The notes under the pieces were generated by a model. It was not told the DNA's origin and searched no databases. It worked only from the letters and a program-made list of their open reading frames with translations. A stretch of 6,784 bases of DNA, taken from positions 1 through 6,784 of the forward strand of contig JANWJM010000109.1 of the NCBI GenBank assembly GCA_025449475.1, written 5' to 3'. The DNA comes from Thermoactinomycetaceae bacterium (lineage in GTDB: Bacteria > Bacillota > Bacilli > Thermoactinomycetales > Thermoactinomycetaceae). The translations under genes were made by a program, and so were the position numbers. Shown in pieces: positions 1-6,484 of this stretch (its first letter is position 1; each line of letters starts with the position of its first letter).

Positions 1-7
1 CAGACAT
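1..7 (-). CDS. gyrA: Probable first codons of gyrA (DNA gyrase subunit A), cut by the window edge
   Basis: Only ATG TCT G is visible, read leftwards from position 7. A GGGAG motif (plus-strand 18-22) lies 10 nt upstream, and the gyrB stop is 20 bp away. Bacillales GyrA proteins commonly begin Met-Ser, and gyrA normally follows gyrB. The call therefore rests on gene order plus a plausible start and ribosome binding site, not on protein similarity. Confidence 0.35.
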
Positions 8-27
8 AACTATTCAACTCCCAGTCA

Positions 28-1944
28 CTAAACATCCAAGTTTGCTTGATTGGCATAAGCTTGGATAAAATTCCGACGTGGCTCCACTCGATCCCCCATC
101 AACATTTCAAAGATTTCATCCGCAGCTTGTGCATCTTCCAAGGAGACCTGCAACAATGTGCGACTATCCGGATCCATCGTGGTCTCCCACAATTGTGTTG
201 CATTCATTTCCCCTAGACCTTTGTACCGTTGAATATCAATTTTCCCTTTGCCTTGCATCTGGTGGATTGCTTCTTCTTTCATCTTTTCGTTATAAGCGTA
301 GCGAATGGTTTTTCCTTGTGTAATCTTATAGAGAGGCGGTTGAGCAATAAAGACATACCCATCATCGATCAAGGGGCGCATATAACGATAAAAAAAGGTG
401 AGAAGCAATGTTCGGATATGAGCGCCGTCTACATCAGCATCGGTCATAATTATCACTTTCCGATAACGCGCCTTTTCAATCGAGAAATCTTCACCAATAC
501 CCGTGCCAAGTGCCGTGATAATGGTGCGAATCTCATCATTGGATAATGCACGATCAAGTCTTGCCTTTTCAACATTGAGGATTTTTCCTTTTAACGGAAG
601 GATGGCTTGGAACATTCGATCACGACCTTGTTTGGCTGTACCTCCAGCGGAATCCCCTTCCACGATATACAATTCACTATTTGCAGGATCTCTGGATGTG
701 CAATCAGCCAGTTTTCCTGGCAATGAACTGACCTCTAGTGCATTTTTTCTTCGGGTCAATTCGCGTGCCTTTCGAGCTGCTTCTCTAGCCCGCGAGGCTG
801 TAATCGCTTTTCCAATCACTTTTTTCGCGACGTTCGGATTTTCATCCAGAAAAGATTGCAGATGTTCCGCAATCAATTGTTCAGTTGCCGTTCTTACTTC
901 ACTGTTTCCAAGCTTTGTCTTGGTCTGTCCTTCAAATTGAGGATCAGAAATTTTCACACTAATCACCGCGGTGATCCCTTCGCGGACATCATCGCCGGTT
1001 AAATTGCTTTCTTGATCTTTCAGTAGATTGTTTCGGCGGGCATAATCGTTAATCACCCGCGTTAAAGCTGACTTGAACCCTGATTCGTGCGTTCCGCCTT
1101 CATGCGTATGAATATTATTCGCAAATGATTGAATGCGTGCATTAAAGGAATCATTATATTGTAATGCCGCCTCAATCATCACCGTTTCTTTTGTCCCCTC
1201 GATATAGATCGGGGGAGAATGCAAAACCTCACGATTGCGATTGAGATACTCAACAAACGAGCGGATGCCGCCATCAAATTGGAACTCTTCTGAGCGAGGT
1301 TCCTCCTCTCGTTCGTCCACCAAAATGATTTTGACCCCACGATTGAGAAACGCAAGTTCGCGCAAGCGATTTTGTAGGATGGTATAATCAAATTTTGTGA
1401 TTTCTGTAAAAATTTCAGGATCAGGTTTAAACGTCACCTTTGTGCCGGTCTCATCTGTCACACCCGTAACTTGTAAATCACTTACCGGAACTCCCCGTAC
1501 ATACTTTTGGGTGTGAATTTTTCCCTCTCTTTTCACCTCGACCATCAACCATTCGGATAAAGCGTTCACCACTGAGACACCTACACCGTGGAGTCCCCCT
1601 GAAAATTTATATCCTTCATCATCAAATTTCCCACCAGCATGCAGATAAGTCATCACAATCTCAACCGTTGAACGTCCCTCTTCTGGATGAATGCCGACAG
1701 GGATTCCGCTCCCATTATCGATCACAGTGATACTATTGTCGGGATGGATGACCACTTGAATGGTGTCACACCGACCCGCCAATGCCTCGTCAATACTGTT
1801 ATCGACAACCTCCCAAACCAAATGATGCAAACCTTGACTGGAGGTATTTCCGATATACATACCCGGTCTTTTACGAACAGGAGCAAGCCCTTTTAACACT
1901 CGAATCTGTTTTTCATCATATTTTTTTATATTTTGAACCGTCAC
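28..1944 (-). CDS. gyrB: DNA gyrase subunit B (ATPase subunit of type IIA topoisomerase)
   Basis: GyrB supplies the ATPase and TOPRIM domains of the GyrA2GyrB2 enzyme that introduces negative supercoils. It is 638 aa, the B. subtilis length, and lacks the insertion that makes E. coli GyrB 804 aa. The GHKL ATPase covers about residues 1-220: E45 and N49 in EVVDNSIDEALAG, DNGSGIP at 76-82, and GGLHGVG at 116-122. The transducer follows, with QTKTKLG at 340-346 (K342 contacts ATP gamma-phosphate in homologues). The TOPRIM domain has EGDSA at 429-433 and DADVDG at 502-507, the metal-binding acidic residues. The C-terminal QRYKGLGEM is at 572-580. R139, the expected coumarin-binding arginine, is present, and D431 and K452 (E. 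coli D426/K447, quinolone sites) are wild type. The start is GTG, with AGGTGA (1949-1954) only 4 nt upstream and overlapping the remB stop, which suggests translational coupling. The last gene before gyrA. Confidence 0.98.
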   Translation of the reverse strand: MTVQNIKKYDEKQIRVLKGLAPVRKRPGMYIGNTSSQGLHHLVWEVVDNSIDEALAGRCDTIQVVIHPDNSITVIDNGSGIPVGIHPEEGRSTVEIVMTYLHAGGKFDDEGYKFSGGLHGVGVSVVNALSEWLMVEVKREGKIHTQKYVRGVPVSDLQVTGVTDETGTKVTFKPDPEIFTEITKFDYTILQNRLRELAFLNRGVKIILVDEREEEPRSEEFQFDGGIRSFVEYLNRNREVLHSPPIYIEGTKETVMIEAALQYNDSFNARIQSFANNIHTHEGGTHESGFKSALTRVINDYARRNNLLKDQESNLTGDDVREGITAVISVKISDPQFEGQTKTKLGNSEVRTATEQLIAEHLQSFLDENPNVAKKVIGKAITASRAREAARKARELTRRKNALEVSSLPGKLADCTSRDPANSELYIVEGDSAGGTAKQGRDRMFQAILPLKGKILNVEKARLDRALSNDEIRTIITALGTGIGEDFSIEKARYRKVIIMTDADVDGAHIRTLLLTFFYRYMRPLIDDGYVFIAQPPLYKITQGKTIRYAYNEKMKEEAIHQMQGKGKIDIQRYKGLGEMNATQLWETTMDPDSRTLLQVSLEDAQAADEIFEMLMGDRVEPRRNFIQAYANQANLDV

Positions 1945-1952
1945 TCAATCAC

Positions 1953-2234
1953 CTACTTCCTTGAGTTCTTGACGTATGTGTTTGGGGGAGTGTTTTGACA
2001 AAGGCGAGCTCTCTTTTTTAGCGTTAACGATGATATGGGTGAAGCATAAATTTTATAGTCCGTGATCACATACGATTTAATCTCTTCCGTAGAAATGGTC
2101 TCAACCCATCCACGCCGCTTAGCATGCGTAAAAAAAGGACTATTCGTAAATGGAAATTTTCGAACTGTCGCATCAATAATCGCGATCACCTCATTTACCG
2201 AAATCATCCGGTTCCCACCAAGATGAATAAACAT
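1953..2234 (-). CDS. remB: RemB/YaaB, extracellular matrix regulator family (DUF370)
   Basis: This 93-aa protein resembles B. subtilis YaaB (RemB, 81 aa). It has the N-terminus MFIHLGG, a segment like ISVNEVIAIID, and the conserved SSLTLKKRA at 69-77, close to SSSTLKKRA in YaaB. Its position between recF and gyrB is the usual one. The family includes RemA, a DNA-binding activator of biofilm matrix genes. RemB contributes to matrix expression in B. subtilis by a less defined route. The core ends near residue 78, and a polar tail of about 15 residues (rich in N, P, K) extends beyond the B. subtilis protein. The ATG has AGGGGTG (2240-2246) 5 nt upstream, lying inside the end of recF, and the recF stop is 4 nt away. 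The stop codon TAG is part of the gyrB ribosome binding site. The family call is firm. The function in this organism is inferred. Confidence 0.88.
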   Translation of the reverse strand: MFIHLGGNRMISVNEVIAIIDATVRKFPFTNSPFFTHAKRRGWVETISTEEIKSYVITDYKIYASPISSLTLKKRARLCQNTPPNTYVKNSRK

Positions 2235-2238
2235 TTGT

Positions 2239-3396
2239 TCACCCCTGTTCAGTAATTGTTCCTTGTTTGATCCGATAAACCTTTGATTTTCTCACCCATT
2301 CAGAATCGATTCCATCCAAACCTGTCGCAGTCACAAATGTTTGTACACGTCCTTGAAGCGCCCGAAACAAGTAGTTTTTACGGAAATCATCCAGCTCTGA
2401 TAATACATCATCCAGCAAAAGAATGGGATAAACACCCATCTTTTGATAAATATAGTCGATTTCCGCCAACTTCAAAGATAGTGCTGCTGTCCGTTGCTGA
2501 CCTTGTGAACCAAATGTACTGACATCGATCTCGCCTAATTTCACACGTATATCATCGCGATGCGGTCCCAACAAGGTAACTCTTTGTGAAACTTCTTTCT
2601 TCCGCACCCGTTTGATCTCCTGCCTGAACAGTTCTTGAATTTCTTCCTCTTTCATATCTGTTTGGAGAGGGATGGATGACTGATAATGAAGATGCAGCAC
2701 CTCTTTCTGCTGCGAAATTTGTTGATGAATATCCGAAGACCATCGATTTAAATCTTTTAAAAATCCAATCCGCTTTTTCCAAATACGCCCGGCGATTGGA
2801 ACGATCTGATCATCTAACACATCAAGCAACTCTGTCTGATAGGGCTTCGAAGATGGAGCTTGTTTCAATAAGTGATTTCGTTGCTGAATTAATTGATTAT
2901 ACGTCGACAAGTCCGACAGATAATGAGGACTAACTTGTCCAATTTCCATATTTAGAAACTTCCGCCGAACGGATGGTCCCCCTTTTACGAGCTCCAAATC
3001 TTCGGGAGCAAACATGATCGTCGGCAAGGTTCCAATATATTGACTCAATCTTCTTTGTTCAATGCCATTCTTGCTGATCTTCTTTCCTTTTTGGGAAATC
3101 ATCACCTCGATTCGGTCAGATTCCCCTCTTCGTTTTACAACCAGTCGAATCCTCGCCATGGATTGCCCAAACTGTATCAACTCTTTGTGTGAACGCGTAC
3201 GATGAGACTTGCCGATGGCTACAACATATAAAGACTCTAAGAGATTGGTTTTCCCCTGTGCGTTGGGTCCAATAAAAAAATGTAAGCCATCTGAAAATGT
3301 AAGATGGAGCGGCTGTAAATTGCGATATTGTTTGAGCTCTAACTGTTCCACAAAAAGCTTGAAAGGGGGATATTTATGCTGTGAAGACCTGAACAT
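2239..3396 (-). CDS. recF: RecF, SMC-like ATPase of recombinational gap repair
   Basis: RecF acts with RecO and RecR to load RecA at single-strand gaps next to duplex DNA. With the ATG at 3396 it is 385 aa. The family start region, LELKQYRNL, is followed by Walker A GPNAQGKT at 43-50, the ABC-type signature FGSQGQQRT at 295-303, and Walker B PILLLDDVLSELD at 324-336 with its D-loop. These are all the parts of an active ABC/SMC-head ATPase. This start has GAAGG (3405-3409) 8 nt upstream and lies within yaaA, giving a 23-nt overlap. It adds about 14 residues before the usual RecF N-terminus. A GTG at 3351 would give 370 aa, the B. subtilis length, but has no ribosome binding site. A TTG at 3411 is less likely. 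The recF stop is 4 nt before remB. Identity is certain; the start is not. Confidence 0.97.
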   Translation of the reverse strand: MFRSSQHKYPPFKLFVEQLELKQYRNLQPLHLTFSDGLHFFIGPNAQGKTNLLESLYVVAIGKSHRTRSHKELIQFGQSMARIRLVVKRRGESDRIEVMISQKGKKISKNGIEQRRLSQYIGTLPTIMFAPEDLELVKGGPSVRRKFLNMEIGQVSPHYLSDLSTYNQLIQQRNHLLKQAPSSKPYQTELLDVLDDQIVPIAGRIWKKRIGFLKDLNRWSSDIHQQISQQKEVLHLHYQSSIPLQTDMKEEEIQELFRQEIKRVRKKEVSQRVTLLGPHRDDIRVKLGEIDVSTFGSQGQQRTAALSLKLAEIDYIYQKMGVYPILLLDDVLSELDDFRKNYLFRALQGRVQTFVTATGLDGIDSEWVRKSKVYRIKQGTITEQG

Positions 3397-3589
3397 TTCC
3401 ATAACCTTCAATTTGAACCTGATCCTCAGGATAGATTTTTCTTCCTCGTCTCACTTCAGTTTCATCATTTACTTTTACAAGCCCGTTTTGTAAAAAGAGC
3501 TTTGCTTCTCCTCCGCTACCAACCAGCTCGATTTTTTTCAGGAGTTGCCCCAAGGTAATGTATGAAGTTTTTATTTTTACCTTCTGCAT
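3374..3589 (-). CDS. yaaA: YaaA, small S4-domain RNA-binding protein
   Basis: This 71-aa protein has the same length as B. subtilis YaaA and the same conserved pieces: ITLGQLLK near the N-terminus, then GSGGEAKLFL, LVKVNDETEVRRGRK, and IEGYGNVQV at the end. The whole protein is a single S4 fold, which binds structured RNA. In Bacillus it is linked to ribosome assembly, but its exact RNA target is not visible here. The ATG at 3589 has AGGAGG (3597-3602) 7 nt upstream. A TTG one codon earlier is in frame but less well placed. It begins 19 bp after dnaN, and its last codons carry the ribosome binding site and start of recF, so the two are probably translationally coupled. Confidence 0.93.
   Translation of the reverse strand: MQKVKIKTSYITLGQLLKKIELVGSGGEAKLFLQNGLVKVNDETEVRRGRKIYPEDQVQIEGYGNVQVFTA
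3405..3409 (-). promoter_or_regulatory. Ribosome binding site selecting the recF start inside yaaA
   Basis: GAAGG lies 8 nt before the ATG at 3394-3396. It is too close to the ATG at 3402, and the GTG at 3351 has only a pyrimidine-rich stretch upstream. It therefore favours the 385-aa form of RecF. Confidence 0.55.
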
Positions 3590-3608
3590 CAATGTCCCTC
3601 CTCAGGGA

Positions 3609-4745
3609 TTACGAATGGGTTCGAATGGGTAAAATCAAATAGAGCGTATCTGGATATTCTTTGGGTTGGATCGTAAAGGGAGCCATTGTGCCCTTAAATT
3701 GAATGAGTACTTCCTCCCGATCAATCGAACGTAATGCTTCCATCATGTATCGAGGATTAAAGGAGATTTCCATTGGTGATCCATCGACCTGTGTATGAAT
3801 TTGCTCGGTCACCTTTCCAATCTCTTGTGATACCGATGTAATTTCTATATTTCCCTCTTTTATTGTCCATTTTACCACATGATCATGGCTAGCTCGATTA
3901 ATCAGTAATGCTCGATCAATGGATTGAATTAATTCACGCGTCGAACCAACCACTTCTGTCTTCCAATCTTTAGGAATAAAATCACTGGTCTCGGGATATT
4001 TTCCTTCAATCAAGCGAGTATAAAACTGAATTCGATCCGTTTTCACCAAAAGCTGATTATCTGCTACTTGAATATCCACTTGCTCTTCAAGATCCTGGAT
4101 GGTCTTGGCCAATTCCGACATGCTTTTTCCAGGAACGATAATATTTGTCAACGTAAAATCATTCGCACCCTCAATCTGAGCCTCCCTTTTTGCCAAGCGG
4201 TGTCCATCTGTTGCAGTAAACGTAAGTTTACCAGATGATAATTGCCAAAGCACACCCGTTAAAACCATCTTGGCCTCATCGGCCGAGACGGCAAAATGGG
4301 TTTGTCGGATCATGGTATGTAGTAAATTGGTATGGATCCGGAAAGATTGGTGTGTAGATATGTGTGGTAGGCTCGGGTACTCATCCGCATCCAAACCAAT
4401 CAATTCAAAACGTGCTTGTTCAGAACAGATAATGATCTGGTTTGTTTCACTAACTTCCCATTCTACTCGATTTCCGGGAAGTTTGCGAATAATGTCCGAA
4501 AATACTCTCCCAGGTAAGACGATGCTTCCTGTTTTTTCGACAATAATTTGTTTCTGGTCTTTGTCTTGGATCGGCACAAAGACTTGGATGGTGATATCGG
4601 AGTTACTTCCCGTTAGGTATAATCCCTGTTCATCCAGAACAGCTTTTATTCCTGTTAAAATAGGAACCGTTGTTTTTTGAGAAACGGCTTTGGAGACTTG
4701 TGAAACGGCATCGGTTAAAACGGTTTTATTGATACGGAATTTCAT
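3609..4745 (-). CDS. dnaN: DnaN, DNA polymerase III beta subunit (sliding clamp)
   Basis: DnaN forms the homodimeric ring that tethers the replicative polymerase and many repair proteins to DNA. It is 378 aa, exactly as in B. subtilis, and made of three clamp folds of about 125 residues each. Recognisable pieces are TTVPILTGIKA near the N-terminus, GLDADEYPSLP, the hydrophobic-pocket segments TATDGHRLA at 177-185 and LIEGKYPE at 245-252, YMMEAL at 333-338, and the C-terminal LILPIRT. The start is the ATG at 4745, with AGGTGG (4754-4759) 8 nt upstream. A GTG at 4757 overlaps that site and is rejected. It has its own strong-looking promoter (4834-4862) and a structured leader. It is the first gene of the compact block that continues to gyrB. 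Confidence 0.98.
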   Translation of the reverse strand: MKFRINKTVLTDAVSQVSKAVSQKTTVPILTGIKAVLDEQGLYLTGSNSDITIQVFVPIQDKDQKQIIVEKTGSIVLPGRVFSDIIRKLPGNRVEWEVSETNQIIICSEQARFELIGLDADEYPSLPHISTHQSFRIHTNLLHTMIRQTHFAVSADEAKMVLTGVLWQLSSGKLTFTATDGHRLAKREAQIEGANDFTLTNIIVPGKSMSELAKTIQDLEEQVDIQVADNQLLVKTDRIQFYTRLIEGKYPETSDFIPKDWKTEVVGSTRELIQSIDRALLINRASHDHVVKWTIKEGNIEITSVSQEIGKVTEQIHTQVDGSPMEISFNPRYMMEALRSIDREEVLIQFKGTMAPFTIQPKEYPDTLYLILPIRTHS

Positions 4746-4754
4746 GAAATCTAC

Positions 4755-4776
4755 CACCTACTGATGGGAGTAGGTG
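4755..4776 (-). promoter_or_regulatory. Perfect hairpin covering the dnaN ribosome binding site
   Basis: In the mRNA, CACCUACU and AGUAGGUG form an uninterrupted 8-bp stem around a 6-nt loop (CCCAUC). The 3' arm contains most of the AGGUGG Shine-Dalgarno sequence, so folding would hide it from the ribosome. No U-tract follows, so it is not an intrinsic terminator. A regulatory role is inferred from geometry alone. Confidence 0.6.
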
Positions 4777-4794
4777 TTCACCCCTCTTTCCATC

Positions 4795-4826
4795 GAAGGC
4801 TAAAATACGCTCGTATGTTCGCCTTC
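4795..4826 (-). promoter_or_regulatory. Imperfect hairpin at the 5' end of the dnaN leader
   Basis: GAAGGC (4821-4826) pairs with GCCTTC (4795-4800). Inside them, ATAC and GTAT (around 4805-4816) pair again around GAGC, with a partly paired internal loop between the two stems. The structure begins within 1 to 2 nt of the transcription start predicted from the dnaN promoter. Such 5'-terminal stems can stabilise an mRNA or take part in regulation. The role here is not shown. Confidence 0.5.
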
Positions 4827-4833
4827 TCTTATT

Positions 4834-4862
4834 ATTGTAGCATGCAAAGAAAACACTGACAA
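4834..4862 (-). promoter_or_regulatory. dnaN promoter, housekeeping sigma-A type
   Basis: On the minus strand the -35 box TTGTCA (4857-4862) lies 17 bp from the -10 box TACAAT (4834-4839). The -10 is preceded by TG with one base between, an extended -10. Both hexamers match the consensus at five of six positions. The predicted start is near 4827-4828, giving a leader of about 82 nt. Confidence 0.75.
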
Positions 4863-4905
4863 TTATAAGAAATAAGGACAAAGTCGGAAACTCGTCATAG
4901 AAGAG

Positions 4906-4932
4906 TTCATATATATTTATTAAATATAAAGA
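4906..4932. other. AT-rich DNA unwinding element of oriC
   Basis: This 27-bp stretch has only two G/C bases and includes ATATATATTTATTAAATATA. It directly adjoins the DnaA-trio run and paired DnaA boxes, the same order as the basal unwinding system in the B. subtilis dnaA-dnaN intergenic region. It is the likely first site of strand opening. Confidence 0.75.
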
Positions 4933-4950
4933 TAGTAGTAGTAGTAATAG
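4933..4950 (+). other. DnaA-trio array of the origin unwinding system
   Basis: Six contiguous triplets read TAG, TAG, TAG, TAG, TAA, TAG on the plus strand, i.e. 3'-GAT/AAT-5' when read away from the boxes. A GACC linker (4951-4954) separates them from two abutting DnaA boxes at 4955-4972. DnaA-trios are known to guide a DnaA filament onto one strand for melting. The spacing and polarity here fit that model closely. Confidence 0.85.
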
Positions 4951-4954
4951 GACC

Positions 4955-5077
4955 TGTGGATACTGTGGATAAGAGGGACAAACCCTTGTCAAATGTGGGA
5001 TTAGGCTGTGGATAGATTGTGGATAAGAATGGCTAATTATCCACAATCTATCCACAATGAAGGGGCACTTATCCACA
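4955..5077. promoter_or_regulatory. DnaA box cluster downstream of dnaA (seven boxes)
   Basis: Boxes matching TGTGGATAA (minus orientation) are at 4955-4963 (one mismatch), 4964-4972 (perfect), 5007-5015 (one mismatch) and 5018-5026 (perfect). Boxes matching TTATCCACA (plus orientation) are at 5037-5045 (perfect), 5048-5056 (one mismatch) and 5069-5077 (perfect). The first two abut and sit next to the trios, so they probably anchor the melting filament. The others correspond in position to the incC region of B. subtilis oriC. Confidence 0.93.
5007..5056. repeat. Perfect 20-bp inverted repeat built from four DnaA boxes
   Basis: The arm 5007-5026 (two boxes starting 11 bp apart) is the exact reverse complement of 5037-5056, with a 10-bp spacer at 5027-5036. 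Each arm holds one consensus box and one variant (TGTGGATAG or its complement). Transcribed from dnaA it would form a very stable hairpin 31 nt past the stop codon. No T-tract follows on either side, so a classical terminator is not supported. Confidence 0.9.
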
Positions 5078-5087
5078 AAGCATGGAT

Positions 5088-6410
5088 TTAAGGACTTTGA
5101 AGTCGGCTTTTTATTTTTTGAATCGCTTCCCGTAATAGCGGATCCTTTTTAAGATTTTGTGAAATTTTCTCATGTGCATGAATCACCGTCGTATGATCTC
5201 TTCCCCCAAAATCTTCACCAATTTTCGGCAGAGAGTAATCAGTCAATTCTCGCGAAAGATACATCGCGATTTGTCTTGGAAAAGCGATGGTCTTGGTTCT
5301 TTTTTTACTCTTTAAATCTTCTACGCGGAGTCGGTAGTAGTTACAAACCTCATTTTGAATATCTTGGATGGTTACTTTTTGTGGGACGTTGTTTGATATG
5401 ATTTCTTTCAGTGCTTCTGAGGCTAACTCTGGGGTGATGGGTTGATTGACAAGTGCAGAGTAGGCGACCACTCGAATCAATGCACCTTCCAGTTCGCGGA
5501 TGTTGGTACTGACGCTATCTGCAATGAGCACCAAAACTTCATTTGGAACCTTAAGATTATCAGCTATTGCTTTTTTTCTCAAGATCGCAATGCGTGTTTC
5601 TAGATTGGGGGGTTGGACATCTGTGATCAATCCCCACTCAAAACGCGATCGCAGTCGATCTTCGAGTCGCGTAATCTCTTTCGGTGGTCGGTCACTTGAG
5701 ATAACAATTTGTTTATTCTCTTCATGTAGAGCGTTAAATGTATGAAAAAATTCTTCTTGTGTTTGTTCTTTTTGTGCGAGGAATTGAATATCATCGATAA
5801 GTAAAATATCCGCTGATCGGTATTTATTACGAAATTGAACCGCCTTATTATCTCGTATGGCGTTAATGAACTCGTTGGTAAACTTTTCAGAAGACAAATA
5901 AACTACTCGACTTCTTGGATGAAGATCCAAAATATAGTGACCAATCGCATGCATAAGATGGGTCTTGCCTAAGCCCACCCCTCCATAGATAAATAACGGA
6001 TTGTAGGCTTTGGCAGGTGCTTCTGCAACAGCTAGTGAGGCAGCATGTGCGAATCGGTTTTCTTGTCCGATCACAAAGGTATCAAATGTATAGCGAGGAT
6101 TCAGTTGGGTTTTATAGCTTGAATCTGGATCACTTTGTTTTGCTACATGGGTTAACTTTTCTTCTTCCCGACTGATGAATTTCACACCGATCGATTTGTT
6201 TGTAACCGCTTTTAATTTTTGACGAATAATGTTGGCGTAACGTGATTCTAGCCAATCTCGTGAAAAATTATTCGGGACTGCAATCACTAAGACATCTCCG
6301 TCTAGCTCAATCGCTTCTGTTGCTTTTAACCAAGTTTCAAAGCTGGGTTTACTGACACTTTTTTGAATCTCATTTAATGTTTGTGCCCATAATTCTTGCA
6401 CGTGATCCAC
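5088..6410 (-). CDS. dnaA: DnaA, chromosomal replication initiator
   Basis: DnaA is the AAA+ ATPase that binds the surrounding boxes and opens oriC. With the GTG at 6410 it is 440 aa (446 in B. subtilis). Domain I covers about 1-80, with SKPSFETW aligning to the Bacillus N-terminus. A short variable domain II follows. The AAA+ domain III has Walker A GGVGLGKTH at 143-151, Walker B ILLIDDIQF at 202-210, sensor 1 IVISSDRPP at 235-243, the RLRSRFEWG segment at 252-260, and sensor 2 NIRELEGALIR at 303-313. Domain IV ends with the DNA-binding signature GGRDHTTVIHAHEKI at 402-416. The start is chosen because AGGAGG lies 8 nt upstream and MDHVQELW aligns with MENILDLW of B. subtilis. An in-frame GTG at 6440 would add 10 residues, but it lies inside a DnaA box. 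Boxes over the candidate promoters suggest autorepression, as known in B. subtilis. Confidence 0.98.
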   Translation of the reverse strand: MDHVQELWAQTLNEIQKSVSKPSFETWLKATEAIELDGDVLVIAVPNNFSRDWLESRYANIIRQKLKAVTNKSIGVKFISREEEKLTHVAKQSDPDSSYKTQLNPRYTFDTFVIGQENRFAHAASLAVAEAPAKAYNPLFIYGGVGLGKTHLMHAIGHYILDLHPRSRVVYLSSEKFTNEFINAIRDNKAVQFRNKYRSADILLIDDIQFLAQKEQTQEEFFHTFNALHEENKQIVISSDRPPKEITRLEDRLRSRFEWGLITDVQPPNLETRIAILRKKAIADNLKVPNEVLVLIADSVSTNIRELEGALIRVVAYSALVNQPITPELASEALKEIISNNVPQKVTIQDIQNEVCNYYRLRVEDLKSKKRTKTIAFPRQIAMYLSRELTDYSLPKIGEDFGGRDHTTVIHAHEKISQNLKKDPLLREAIQKIKSRLQSP

Positions 6411-6424
6411 CTTCACTTCCTCCT
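6408..6424 (-). promoter_or_regulatory. dnaA ribosome binding site and GTG start
   Basis: AGGAGG (6419-6424) is followed by 8 nt and then GTG (6408-6410). This is the only in-frame start in the area with a well-spaced, full-strength site. A GTG two codons earlier is too close to it, and the GTG at 6440 has none. Confidence 0.85.
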
Positions 6425-6484
6425 CAAAAAAATTATCCACAAGTGGAAAGTCATGAGCTCTCCGAAAAAAAGATACTTATCCAC

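Noticed and set aside
503..940. Plus-strand ORF of 145 codons opposite gyrB
   Set aside because: It is antisense to conserved gyrB codons covering the TOPRIM region. Its sequence resembles no family I know, and there is no supporting ribosome binding site context.
1799..1807. TTATCGACA, a DnaA box with one mismatch in gyrB
   Set aside because: It encodes conserved residues of the VVDNS ATP-binding motif and stands alone far from oriC.
4536..4542. TTCGACA, a Spo0A-box-like heptamer
   Set aside because: A single copy inside dnaN coding sequence, expected by chance. None is apparent among the origin boxes.
4755..4757. dnaN starting at the GTG at 4757 (382 aa)
   Set aside because: It overlaps the Shine-Dalgarno sequence of the ATG at 4745, which gives the standard 378-aa protein.
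4977..4990. Small inverted repeat GACAA / TTGTC
   Set aside because: A 5-bp stem of weak pairs with a 4-nt loop is common by chance and has no flanking signal.
4964..4998. TTGACA on the minus strand as a -35 box downstream of dnaA
   Set aside because: At 15 to 18 bp spacing no acceptable -10 follows; the best is TATCCA inside a DnaA box.
5007..5056. Intrinsic terminator after dnaA
   Set aside because: The hairpin is strong, but no T-tract follows on the transcribed side, and the sequence is fully explained by DnaA boxes.
4726..5076. Minus-strand ORF of 116 codons across the dnaA-dnaN intergenic region
   Set aside because: Its repeated YPQ and leucine runs are translations of DnaA boxes and trios. 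It has no recognisable domain and overlaps the dnaN start region in another frame.
6408..6440. dnaA starting at the GTG at 6440 (450 aa)
   Set aside because: That GTG lies within a perfect DnaA box and lacks a ribosome binding site. The GTG at 6410 has AGGAGG 8 nt upstream and aligns with the Bacillus N-terminus.
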